DNA from: an uncultured Candidatus Melainabacteria bacterium
Lineage (GTDB): Bacteria; Cyanobacteriota; Vampirovibrionia; Gastranaerophilales; Gastranaerophilaceae
DNA length: 19,153 nucleotides
Direction: 5' to 3'
Assembly (NCBI GenBank): GCA_934754735.1
Contig: CAKVJE010000026.1
Coordinates: 1-19,153, forward strand
How positions within the stretch are numbered: position 1 is the stretch's first letter; each line of letters begins with the position of its first letter. The notes below the pieces were generated by a model that was not told the origin of the DNA, did no database searches, and worked only from the letters and a program-made list of their open reading frames with translations. This document shows positions 11,815 to 18,625 of this stretch, piece by piece. Made by a program: the position numbers and the translations under genes.

Positions 11815-13577
11815 TTTAATTTAATATTTGTAGCTCTTAGGGCGTTTAAAATCGCAATGATTGAAACTCCAACATCTGCAAAGACTGCGCCCCACATTGA
11901 AACAAAACCTAAACCGCCCAAGATTAAGAATACAAGTTTTATGGCAATTGCAAAAACGATATTTTCTTTTACAATTGTCATAGTCTTTTTCGCTATCTTA
12001 ATAGCAGATGCTACTTTTGATGGCTTGTCATCCATAATTACCACATCGGCAGCTTCAATTGCAGCGTCCGAACCTAAACCGCCCATTGCAATTCCAACAT
12101 CAGCTCTGGTTAAAACAGGTGCATCATTGATTCCGTCGCCTATAAACGCCACAGCGCCTTTAGCGTGTGTAATCGCGTCTTCCAATTTTTCGACTTTGTT
12201 GGCAGGCAAAAGTTCTGCGTAGAATTTATCCAGACCGAGTTCTGCATTTACAGCTTCCGCTGTTCTATAAGAGTCTCCCGTAAGCATTTCTGTTTGAATT
12301 TTTAAGCGTTTCAAAGTTTCAATTGCAGATTTAGAATCCTCTTTTATTTCATCTGCAATTACAATATAGCCTTCAAATTTACCGTTAATTGCGACATAAA
12401 CGACTGTTCCGGAAGTTTTTATCGGCTCAACATCAACAAGTTTTGCGTTGCCAATCAAAACTTCTTTATCACCAATAATTGCTTTAATTCCATGACCTGC
12501 GATTTCTTGGATATCACTTGGTGTAAGTAATTCACCTTGATAAGCTGTTCTAATAGCGTTCGCAATAGGATGAAATGAAGCTGATTCCGCAGAAGCCGCG
12601 TATTTTAGCAAATCTTGATTTTTAGAATTGATTTCAACAACTTTGAAATTGCCTTTTGTCAACGTTCCTGTTTTATCAAAAACAGTCGTTTTTACTTTTG
12701 ATAGCGCTTCCAAGTAGCTGCTACCTTTTACGAGAATGCCGTTAGCAGAAGCACCGCCAATTCCTGCAAAAAACGTTAACGGAATTGAAATTACGAGTGC
12801 ACAAGGGCAAGAAATTACCAAAAATGTCAACGCTCTTTCTATATAAAATGGAGGAATAAGTGCGATTATACAAGCAATAATTACGACTGCCGGAGTGTAA
12901 TAGCGCGCAAATTTCGTTATAAAGTTTTCGGCTTTAGCTTTTTTTGAAGAAGCGTTTTCAACTAATTCTAAAATCTTAGAAACAGTTGATTCTCCAAACG
13001 GTTTTGTAACTCGTATTTCTAATAAGCCATCAAGATTAACACTTCCACTAACGATTTCATCTCCTGATTTTACGCTTCGTGGTAAAGATTCGCCTGTTAA
13101 TGCAGATGTATCAATCGAAGCTCTGCCCTTTGTTACAATTCCGTCTAATGGAATTTTTTCGCCTGTTTTTACTGTTATTATATCGCCAATTTTTACTTCT
13201 TCCGGAGCAATTTTCTGCCCGTTTAAATTTGCATAATCGGGGCGGATATTCATAAGAGCGGTTATTGCGTCGCGAGATTTATCAACAGCTTTGTCCTGCA
13301 TATATTCGCCGATTTGATACAAAATCATTACCATAACGGCTTCAGGAAACTCTTTTATACAAATCGCGCCGACTGTTGCAAGCGCCATTAAAAAATTCTC
13401 ATCAAAAACTCGTCCTCTTATAATATTTTTCAGCGCTTTAATAAAAATGTCATATCCTATAACAAAATACGCTATTAAAAATAAAGGTTTAAACGTGTAT
13501 CCTAAACTAAATAGGATAAGCGCGATTACAAGCCTAGGAATAACATAAGTTTTAGCATCTTCTTCGCGTTCGCACAT
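11811..13577 (-). CDS. P1B-2-type Zn2+/Cd2+/Pb2+-exporting P-type ATPase
   Basis: It exports divalent soft metals across the inner membrane using ATP. Motifs on the leftward protein are TGES (161-164, actuator), SCPCAL with C257-P-C259 in the metal-binding helix, DKTGTL with phosphorylated D301, SFHPIA (nucleotide-binding HP pair), and GDGINDAP (480-487). K547 and D568 in the last two spans (KLVFLILGGLG; FADVG) are the residues that mark the CadA/ZntA (P1B-2) subgroup. Unlike many members it has no N-terminal HMA metal-binding domain or Cys-x-x-Cys; the first span begins about residue 15, so it is a compact 588-aa form. ATG 13577 is chosen over an in-frame TTG at 13619, which lies in the promoter. 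The weak ribosome site AAGGA precedes it. It is divergent from its likely zinc sensor. A cadA/zntA/ziaA symbol would all be defensible. Confidence 0.92.
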   Translation of the reverse strand: MCEREEDAKTYVIPRLVIALILFSLGYTFKPLFLIAYFVIGYDIFIKALKNIIRGRVFDENFLMALATVGAICIKEFPEAVMVMILYQIGEYMQDKAVDKSRDAITALMNIRPDYANLNGQKIAPEEVKIGDIITVKTGEKIPLDGIVTKGRASIDTSALTGESLPRSVKSGDEIVSGSVNLDGLLEIRVTKPFGESTVSKILELVENASSKKAKAENFITKFARYYTPAVVIIACIIALIPPFYIERALTFLVISCPCALVISIPLTFFAGIGGASANGILVKGSSYLEALSKVKTTVFDKTGTLTKGNFKVVEINSKNQDLLKYAASAESASFHPIANAIRTAYQGELLTPSDIQEIAGHGIKAIIGDKEVLIGNAKLVDVEPIKTSGTVVYVAINGKFEGYIVIADEIKEDSKSAIETLKRLKIQTEMLTGDSYRTAEAVNAELGLDKFYAELLPANKVEKLEDAITHAKGAVAFIGDGINDAPVLTRADVGIAMGGLGSDAAIEAADVVIMDDKPSKVASAIKIAKKTMTIVKENIVFAIAIKLVFLILGGLGFVSMWGAVFADVGVSIIAILNALRATNIKLN

Positions 13578-13596
13578 AATTTGTTCCTTTTCTTTT

Positions 13597-13626
13597 ATTA
13601 TAGTTGAACAACTATTCAACTGTCAA
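13597..13626 (-). promoter_or_regulatory. Promoter and SmtB-type operator of the metal ATPase
   Basis: Read leftward: TTGACA (13626-13621), an 18-base spacer, TATAAT (13602-13597). The spacer contains TTGAA-N6-TTCAA, the core of ArsR/SmtB-family operators, so a bound repressor would block polymerase. The spacer ends TTCAAC before TATAAT exactly as in the sensor's own promoter. Confidence 0.85.
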
Positions 13627-13663
13627 TATGACAAAAAGTTTTTGTTGCATTTCTTAATACAAT

Positions 13664-13693
13664 TTGACATTTGAACAAGTATTCAACTATAAT
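13664..13693 (+). promoter_or_regulatory. Promoter and SmtB-type operator of the sensor gene
   Basis: TTGACA (13664-13669), an 18-base spacer with TTGAA-N6-TTCAA (13671-13686), and TATAAT (13688-13693). The ATG follows after six bases, so the transcript is probably leaderless. The layout is the same as the divergent ATPase promoter, implying that one regulator binds both. Confidence 0.85.
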
Positions 13694-13699
13694 GAACAA

Positions 13700-14029
13700 A
13701 TGGAAGTTATTAATACAGATATTATTGAAAAAGTTAAACCTAACATGCCTGACATGACGCTTCTTTATGATTTGTCTGATTTTTTTAAACTTATGGGCGA
13801 TAGCACCAGAATTCAATTATTATTGGCTTTAGAAGAGAATGAAATGTGCGTTGGTGATTTGGCTTGTTTATTGAATATGACTAAATCTGCAGTTTCGCAT
13901 CAACTAAAGATTTTGAGAAGTGCAAAACTTGTTAAGGCAGAAAAGCGCGGAAAGAATGTTTTTTATTCTCTAAGTGATAACCACGTAAGAACTGTGCTTG
14001 AAATGGCGTTGGAACATATTGGGGAATAG
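13700..14029 (+). CDS. ArsR/SmtB-family metal-responsive repressor (zinc-sensor type)
   Basis: A winged-helix dimeric repressor, 109 aa. The DNA-binding part has VGDLACLLNMTKSAVSHQLKILRSAKLV (residues 51-78), with the recognition helix around 61-72, and the wing KRGKNVFYSL. The C-terminal helix carries D93-x-H95-(10)-H106-x-x-E109, the alpha-5 zinc site of SmtB and CzrA. The alpha-3 region has a single cysteine (EMCVGDL, C50) rather than the CVC pair of CadC or ArsR, so zinc rather than Cd/Pb or arsenite sensing is expected. Metal binding should release both operators and derepress the ATPase and the regulator itself. ATG 13700 is chosen since an in-frame TTG at 13664 is inside the -35. No downstream partner gene follows; a repeat island begins after the stop. 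Confidence 0.92.
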   Translation: MEVINTDIIEKVKPNMPDMTLLYDLSDFFKLMGDSTRIQLLLALEENEMCVGDLACLLNMTKSAVSHQLKILRSAKLVKAEKRGKNVFYSLSDNHVRTVLEMALEHIGE

Positions 14030-14048
14030 GTTTTGGGGGACATAATGG

Positions 14049-14145
14049 ATTGCTTCGTCACCAGTTATAATCGTTGCTCCTCGCAATGACTTATCGTCAG
14101 ACATTCCAGCGTGCCGTCATTCTGAAGCCGATTAGGCTGAAGAAT
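14049..14145. repeat. Two short dyad repeats at the start of the repeat island
   Basis: 14049-14090 has the form ATTGC...CTCGCAATGAC with inverted ATTGC/GCAAT. 14119-14145 has ATTCTGAAGCC-GATTA-GGCTGAAGAAT, a nested dyad. Both resemble short palindromic intergenic repeats found in many bacterial genomes (ATTGCTTCGTC..CTCGCAATGAC and CATTCTGA..GAAGAATC types); that likeness is from memory. No gene is present in 14030-14188. Confidence 0.5.
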
Positions 14146-14188
14146 CCAGCTTTTTAGAAACTTTTTTAAACTTTAAAAGGTTAATAAC

Positions 14189-14525
14189 ACCCTCTCCCGC
14201 CTTCGGCACCCTCTCCATGTAGAATTGAAAAAGGAGAGGGGAGCGAGACTCGTTTACATGAACGTCTTTAGCACATTCCCTCGCCTTACAGGAGAGCGGA
14301 TTTTCGGTAGGGCGCAAGCCCGTAAGGTGGAGGTCGGACGTTACTCCGCCGACACCCCGAATAATCCAAGACAGGGTTAGGGTGAGGTGAAAATTAACTT
14401 TCCACTTTCAACTCTCAACTTTCAACTTAAAAAGCCCCCACCCGCATCTGTAAGGCTCAACAGAGTTTCGCCAACAGCTGCGGCCTCCCCCTATAAAGGG
14501 AGGCGATGTTCATGTGAAAGTCATA
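14189..14525. repeat. Direct repeat R, left copy, with a 78-bp insert
   Basis: Matches 16190-16448 closely from CCCTCTCCCGCC to GTCATA, including GAACGTCTTTAGCAC, CCCTCGCCTTACAGGAGAG and CGGCCTCCCCCTATAAAGGG. It is 78 bases longer because of the insert at 14297-14374. GC content is visibly higher than in the neighbouring genes. An 8-bp-class hairpin CCTCCC/GGGAGG closes its end. Apparent short reading frames inside it are not genes. Confidence 0.88.
14297..14374. repeat. 78-bp structured insert in repeat R
   Basis: Present in the left copy of repeat R and absent from the right copy, where GGAGAG joins GGTTAG directly. Its ends pair (GGATTTTCGG near 14298 with CCGAATAATCC ending 14366) and the interior has GGGC-GCAA-GCCC and a second stem (GTCGG/CCGAC), so it can fold as a branched hairpin. 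The size and dyad ends fit a REP/MITE-like unit. No clear target-site duplication is seen. Confidence 0.6.
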
Positions 14526-14632
14526 GATACGTCTTTTTGTTACAATATCTTAACATCCTACTTAAAAATCAGCATATTTTATTTTGTTTGAGTTTTTTAT
14601 TATAAGATTGTAATGCATAGAAAGATGGTTGT

Positions 14633-14959
14633 ATGACATTGATAAATAACAATTATTTAATTCTACCTAAAAATTCTCATATACCATACAAACCGGTATT
14701 TCGAGAGGAAACTATTTCCAATCCGCTCTCATCTCAACCAATATCGACACAAACATATCCAGCTGATACGATAGAAATTTCTACTACAGATAAAACAAAA
14801 AAGACAAAAATTTCCACCGCTTCTAAAGTTGGTTTGACAACTTTGGGCTTGTTAGGCGGACTTGCTACAATTGCAATTTATTCAAAAAGAAAAAATATAA
14901 TGATTTACTTAAATTGTATGATGAAAAATTGCAGCTGCAAAACCTTGCATTGCATATAG
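14633..14959 (+). CDS. N-terminal part of a frame-disrupted membrane-anchored metallopeptidase
   Basis: The real coding content runs from ATG 14633 to the A run at 14890. Residues 1-60 are polar, Ser/Thr/Pro/Ile-rich and probably disordered, with PVFREE near residue 21 recalling the FG-type tag of MalQ. Residues 66-83 (VGLTTLGLLGGLATIAIY) are a Gly/Leu membrane span followed by SKRK. After the A6 run this frame continues for 20 nonsense-like residues rich in Cys and Met to a stop at 14959. The -1 frame instead continues sensibly as KKYNDLLKLYDEKLQLQ and joins the long peptidase frame. The two pieces are therefore one gene of about 482 residues broken by a one-base shift, a programmed shift, or an assembly error. 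No strong ribosome site is visible. Confidence 0.65.
   Translation: MTLINNNYLILPKNSHIPYKPVFREETISNPLSSQPISTQTYPADTIEISTTDKTKKTKISTASKVGLTTLGLLGGLATIAIYSKRKNIMIYLNCMMKNCSCKTLHCI
14890..14896 (+). other. A-AAA-AAT slippery heptamer/homopolymer at the frame break
   Basis: In the upstream frame the codons are AGA AAA AAT, giving the heptamer A AAA AAT in the X XXY YYZ register. A -1 slip here, or one extra A in the six-A run, restores the peptidase frame exactly. No strong downstream stem is obvious; TTGCAGCTGCAA (14929-14940) is a 12-bp palindrome without a loop. Confidence 0.6.
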
Positions 14960-16080
14960 ATTTTGAAGAAGCTAAAACTGTTGAAGAAGGTATAAAATTT
15001 GCCAAAGAAGTTTTAAAGATTGAAGAAGTCGATAGTAATTTTACTCTTGATGCTATTAATTTTGCAAATAGAGGTATTGTAAAAGTAAGTAATGCAAACT
15101 ACGGAAGATTATTTATTCCTAAAAAAATGCATTATTTTTACACAGAAGAAGATTGGGCTGCTGCTGTTATACAAAATTTGGAAGCTAAAGATTTTGGAGA
15201 ACTTTATATAAACTCTCGTTTTTTTGAAGATGAATTCTTGGATAAATATTTGAAAAATGCGTTAGGTCTAAATAAAAAGACAACCATAGATTCATTAGAA
15301 CAAGCAACTGAGATTCCAAATAAAGAATTGCACTATACAGCAATATATGACGAGCAAACGAAAAAGCTTATGGAAAGGTATAAAAATGATACAACTTCTT
15401 TGAGTATTACGGAAAAACGAGATTTAATAAATACTATTAATGAAGCTTATTCAAAAGAAGACGGAGATTTAATAAGAGCTCCGCTATCAACTTTAATGGG
15501 ATGGAAAAATCAATTACTGGAAGCCGGAATAAATGTTGATATTGACGCATTTAAGAATTTAGATACCGAAAAACAAGCCGAAAAACTAAATGAACTGCTG
15601 ATTGAATTACAAGAGAAAAGGGGCAGATTGGGTTATGATTCTTCTTTCGCGTCCGCAGACAGTATTATTTATCATGAGATGGGACATTTACAAGACTTTG
15701 CTAAAAATTTAAAAGAATTGTATTTTAAACTCATTAAACCTTCTAGAGCTGGAAATAATTGGAACGACATACAAAACAAACATATAGATGACGCTGGAGT
15801 TGAACTAATTGGCAATCGTTGGCAAGGTTTAACTTACGAAGGTTACAAGGAACTGTTTGAAAAAAATCCAACAAAATTCAAAAAGCGTTACCCTGATTTG
15901 TATGAATTCTTGACAAATCAAGAATACCAACAAACAGCGGGCAAGGTCTCAGGGTATGCTCAAACAGGTATTGGAGAATTTATTGCAGAAACTTATGCAA
16001 AAATGGTGCGCGGTGATAAGCTTCCTAATGATGTTATGAAGCTTTATGAAAAATACAACGGACCGAAGTTGGGTGGTTAG
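14914..16080 (+). CDS. Gluzincin metallopeptidase resembling the anthrax lethal-factor (ATLF) catalytic domain, frame-disrupted
   Basis: The active site is H254-E-M-G-H258 in IIYHEMGHLQDF, the HExxH zinc motif. About 100 residues later comes GYAQTGIGEFIAETYAKM, where E355 is the probable third zinc ligand. Y348 lies exactly seven residues before it, as Tyr728 and Glu735 do in anthrax lethal factor (from memory: SYGRTNEAEFFAE). The gap between HExxH and EFxAE is longer here (about 97 residues against 45 in lethal factor), so there is an insertion. Residues 1-240 are unrecognised, mixed alpha/beta. The numbering uses the TTG at 14914, but this is probably not a true start. It has no ribosome site, and the frame is open upstream to the A run, where it joins the membrane-span segment at 14633. 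The whole gene lies between the two copies of repeat R. Substrate unknown. Confidence 0.72.
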   Translation: MYDEKLQLQNLALHIDFEEAKTVEEGIKFAKEVLKIEEVDSNFTLDAINFANRGIVKVSNANYGRLFIPKKMHYFYTEEDWAAAVIQNLEAKDFGELYINSRFFEDEFLDKYLKNALGLNKKTTIDSLEQATEIPNKELHYTAIYDEQTKKLMERYKNDTTSLSITEKRDLINTINEAYSKEDGDLIRAPLSTLMGWKNQLLEAGINVDIDAFKNLDTEKQAEKLNELLIELQEKRGRLGYDSSFASADSIIYHEMGHLQDFAKNLKELYFKLIKPSRAGNNWNDIQNKHIDDAGVELIGNRWQGLTYEGYKELFEKNPTKFKKRYPDLYEFLTNQEYQQTAGKVSGYAQTGIGEFIAETYAKMVRGDKLPNDVMKLYEKYNGPKLGG

Positions 16081-16143
16081 AGTTACACATTACAAAGGTT
16101 TATGACGTTTTATTGAACACCTACCCACCCCTTGAGGGAGGGT

Positions 16144-16160
16144 CGAAATCTTTGATTTCG
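16144..16160. repeat. Perfect 7-bp hairpin in the GC-rich spacer after the peptidase gene
   Basis: CGAAATC-TTT-GATTTCG lies inside a stretch of C and G runs (16120-16170, ACCCACCCCTTGAGGGAGGG then GGGGCGGGG) that can itself pair. There is no T tract directly after it, so it is not a clear terminator. No gene lies in 16081-16577. Confidence 0.5.
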
Positions 16161-16189
16161 GGGCGGGGTTCGTTTAATTAGTTTATAAT

Positions 16190-16448
16190 ACCCTCTCCCG
16201 CCTCCGGCACCCTCTCCATGTAAAATTGAAGAAGGAGAGGGGCGCAAGACTCGTTTGTTTGAACGTCTTTAGCACGTTCCCTCGCCTTACAGGAGAGGGT
16301 TAGGGTGAGGTGAAAATCAACTCTCCACTTTCAACTATCAACTCTCAACTTAAAAAGCCCCCACTCGCATCTGTAAGGCTCAACAAAGTTTCGCCAACAG
16401 CTACGGCCTCCCCCTATAAAGGGAAGCGATGTTCATTTGGACGTCATA
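16190..16448. repeat. Direct repeat R, right copy
   Basis: Same orientation as 14189-14525 and nearly collinear with it, lacking only the 78-bp insert. The copies are 2.0 kb apart and enclose only the peptidase gene. Most differences are single substitutions. Confidence 0.88.
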
Positions 16449-16505
16449 AGCGCATCCCCTCCATTTGATACTTTTCATCCCCTCTCTCGGGGGAGTTTTC
16501 TGCTT

Positions 16506-16545
16506 CACTTCCAAGCTAGTAGTTGTGTTTACTCATTTGGAAGTG
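16506..16545. repeat. 9-bp inverted repeat, also related to the element at 2038-2576
   Basis: CACTTCCAA (16506-16514) and TTGGAAGTG (16537-16545) are perfect inverted copies 22 bases apart. CTTGGAAGTGAAG, the complement of 16503-16515, also occurs at 2263-2275 inside the palindromic element, so the two islands share modules. Confidence 0.55.
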
Positions 16546-16577
16546 TGGTGTAAAAGGAGAGGGGATTATTAACCTTT

Positions 16578-17225
16578 TTAATTTTGAGTTTTATTGTATT
16601 GTTCTTTCAACTCTTGAACTTCGTACTTCAATCTGTTAATTTCACATTTAATCGGGTCTGGAATTCGGTTATGCATAAGAATTCCATCCGGATTCATGAA
16701 TTTTTGTTGTACAATTCGCCCTGGAACACCAACAACAGTACAATGTTCCGGTACGTCATCTACTACTACAGAACCTGCGCCAACTCTTGTATTATCACCA
16801 ATAGTTATGTTGCCCAGTATTTTTGCACCGGCTCCGATAATTACATTGTTGCCAATGGTCGGATGGCGCTTGCCATGTTCATTTCCTGTTCCGCCGAGAG
16901 TAACTTGCTGATAAATCAGCACATCATCCCCGATAATTGTGGTTTCTCCAATTACAACACCTTCTCCATGGTCAATAAAAAATCGGTTACCTATTTGTGC
17001 TTTTGGATGGATTTCGATTCCTGTAATGATTCTAGTAAGATATGAAATAAATCTCGGAATAAATGGTACGCCCCAATAAGCAAGTTTGTGTGCGATACGG
17101 TGCGAAATAAGAGCTTGCAGCCCAGGATAACAAAAAATTACTTCCGCAATATTCGTTGCAGCAGGGTCTTTTTCGTAAATTACTTTTATATCTTCTTTTA
17201 TTTTATTTATCGCACGCTTGAACAT
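16578..17225 (-). CDS. cysE: Serine O-acetyltransferase
   Basis: It makes O-acetylserine from serine and acetyl-CoA, the first step of cysteine synthesis. Residues 10-60 are the helical N-terminal part (DPAATNIAEVIFCYPGLQALISHRIAHKL). From about residue 70 a left-handed beta helix of hexapeptide repeats follows (GIEIHPKAQIGNRFFIDHG, VVIGET, VLIYQQVTLGGTG, RHPTIGNNVIIGAGAKILG). The catalytic His/Asp are in FIDHGEG, and the acetyl-CoA site is in VTLGGTG...KRHP. At 215 aa it is the short form seen in Bacillus and cyanobacteria rather than the 273-aa E. coli form. ATG 17225 has AAAGG seven bases upstream. The tail (185-215) is a charged helix. No cysK lies beside it. It ends close to the repeat island with no clear terminator. 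Confidence 0.95.
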   Translation of the reverse strand: MFKRAINKIKEDIKVIYEKDPAATNIAEVIFCYPGLQALISHRIAHKLAYWGVPFIPRFISYLTRIITGIEIHPKAQIGNRFFIDHGEGVVIGETTIIGDDVLIYQQVTLGGTGNEHGKRHPTIGNNVIIGAGAKILGNITIGDNTRVGAGSVVVDDVPEHCTVVGVPGRIVQQKFMNPDGILMHNRIPDPIKCEINRLKYEVQELKEQYNKTQN

Positions 17226-17321
17226 TTTATACCTTTCTTGTTTATATTCAACAATTATAAATCAAGTAGGAGTTTTATTAAATAGCCTGAGTATAATATT
17301 CTAACTATAACTTTTAAAAGA

Positions 17322-17350
17322 TTGTCTTTCGCTATTCAATATGATAAAAT
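17322..17350 (+). promoter_or_regulatory. Promoter of the glycosyltransferase genes
   Basis: TTGTCT (17322-17327), 17 bases, TAAAAT (17345-17350), followed by a ribosome site AAGGA (17364-17368) six bases before the GTG start. A TATAAT at 17369-17374 touches the start codon and is too close to serve this gene. Confidence 0.5.
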
Positions 17351-17374
17351 TCTATAAAAAAGTAAGGATATAAT

Positions 17375-18625
17375 GTGTTTGTAGAGCCAAAAATTTCAAT
17401 AATAATTCCGGTTTATAATGTCGAAAAATACTTGTGTGAATGTATAGATAGTATTCTTAATCAGACTTTTCACGATTTTGAAATTATTTGTGTTGATGAT
17501 GGCTCTATTGATAAAACGCTTGAAATTTTACGAGATTATAAAAATAAAGATGAACGTATATTCATTCTTCAGCAACACCATAGTGGCGCTGCGGAAGCCC
17601 GTAATAATGGTATAAAACTTGCACGTGGAAAATATGTTCAATTTCTTGATTCTGATGACTATTTCGAGCCAACAATGCTTGAGGAGTTGTATAACAATGC
17701 AGAAATATATAATGCAGATTTGACAGTATGTTCAGCAAGAAAAGTTAATAATGATGGAGAAATTGTAGAAAGCGGAAACCCTTTATGGCCTCTTTATTTG
17801 GATAAAGTGCCGTTGAATCAAATCTTTTCACCAGAAGATTTTTCAAATGATATTTTTAATTTGTTTTGTGTTGTACCTTGGAACAAGTTAATAAAAAAAG
17901 ATTTAATTGTCGATAACGACTTGAAATTTCAGGGTTTGAGTTCAAGCAATGATGTGGCATTTGGTGAGATAGTAAGAATTTGTGCCAAAAGAATTTTTGT
18001 AATAAATAGAGAATTTATTAATTATCGTATAAATCGTTCCGGTGCTATTTCAGAGTATAGAAATAAGAATGCTATGAATGTAATAAGAGCAGCTTTATGT
18101 GTGAAAGATTATTTGATAGCGCATAATTTGTATAAAAAATATAAAAAGAGTTATGTTCAAGCGTTTACAAAACATATAGGTTCTGCTATTTCTTCTTGTT
18201 CTGGAGCGCAATATCAAGAATTTTTAAATCAGTTAAAATCTTTAATGCCGGATGATTGGGTTTTGTTTAAGGATGCTTTGAAAAAGGATTTTATAACACT
18301 TGATTATTTAACTAAGTTTATTGGAAATAAGCGAGTTTTACTTTGGGGTGCAAGTTTATTTATAAGGCAAATTTTAGGACAAGAAATGAATGCAAATCCT
18401 AATATTCTTGGATTTGTTGATAGGAATAAAGCCTCTTGGGGAAAGACTTGTGGGCATTATAGGATTTATTCTCCGGAAGAGATTGCTTCATTAAAACCGG
18501 ATGGGATATTGTTAACGGTATTTTCAAACAATAACGAAATTTATAAATCGTTGCAAAAAGAAATTGATGAGAAATATTCGGATATACAACTTTTGCCGAA
18601 TATTTTTGAGGAGGAAGAATGTTGA
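17375..18625 (+). CDS. GT2-family glycosyltransferase with C-terminal Rossmann-like domain
   Basis: The GT-A domain occupies residues 5-230: ISIIIPVYNVEKYLCECIDS, the nucleotide-sugar site VDDGS (41-44), GAAEARNNG, and the metal-binding FLDSDDYFEP with D92-x-D94. This is the usual surface-polysaccharide type. Residues 310-416 are a separate domain: KRVLLWGASLFIRQILGQEM then ILGFVDRNKASWG, which has the look of a small nucleotide-binding Rossmann fold (WGxS, FVDRN), found attached to some capsule and O-antigen enzymes. The start is GTG 17375, given the ribosome site AAGGA. The next gene overlaps it by 7 bases, so they are translationally coupled. It probably builds a cell-surface glycan; the sugar is unknown. 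Confidence 0.88.
   Translation: MFVEPKISIIIPVYNVEKYLCECIDSILNQTFHDFEIICVDDGSIDKTLEILRDYKNKDERIFILQQHHSGAAEARNNGIKLARGKYVQFLDSDDYFEPTMLEELYNNAEIYNADLTVCSARKVNNDGEIVESGNPLWPLYLDKVPLNQIFSPEDFSNDIFNLFCVVPWNKLIKKDLIVDNDLKFQGLSSSNDVAFGEIVRICAKRIFVINREFINYRINRSGAISEYRNKNAMNVIRAALCVKDYLIAHNLYKKYKKSYVQAFTKHIGSAISSCSGAQYQEFLNQLKSLMPDDWVLFKDALKKDFITLDYLTKFIGNKRVLLWGASLFIRQILGQEMNANPNILGFVDRNKASWGKTCGHYRIYSPEEIASLKPDGILLTVFSNNNEIYKSLQKEIDEKYSDIQLLPNIFEEEEC

Noticed and set aside
11857..12222. Rightward open frame of about 120 codons inside the metal ATPase gene
   Set aside because: It is antisense to the ATPase C-terminal region, has Ile/Ala/Ser/Pro-biased shadow composition and no ribosome site.
13578..13619. 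Longer ATPase starting at TTG 13619
   Set aside because: This would begin inside the -35/-10 spacer and operator, upstream of the transcription start; ATG 13577 has a ribosome site.
14540..14560. HLR1-like half-site GTTACA upstream of the peptidase gene
   Set aside because: Only one half-site is present; the expected second half ten bases on (CTTAAC) mismatches at three positions.
14387..14605. Short open frame in repeat R, left copy
   Set aside because: Lies wholly in the repeat, and the right copy does not preserve it; the translation (PPPASVRLNRVSPTAAA) is typical of a GC-rich repeat read by chance.
16584..17045. Rightward open frame of about 150 codons opposite cysE
   Set aside because: Shadow of the hexapeptide-repeat coding sequence, no family match, and no initiation signal.
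17369..17374. TATAAT directly before the GT2 start as another leaderless promoter
   Set aside because: It abuts the GTG with no gap, so transcription would start inside the gene; an AAGGA ribosome site and an upstream TTGTCT-17-TAAAAT explain expression better.
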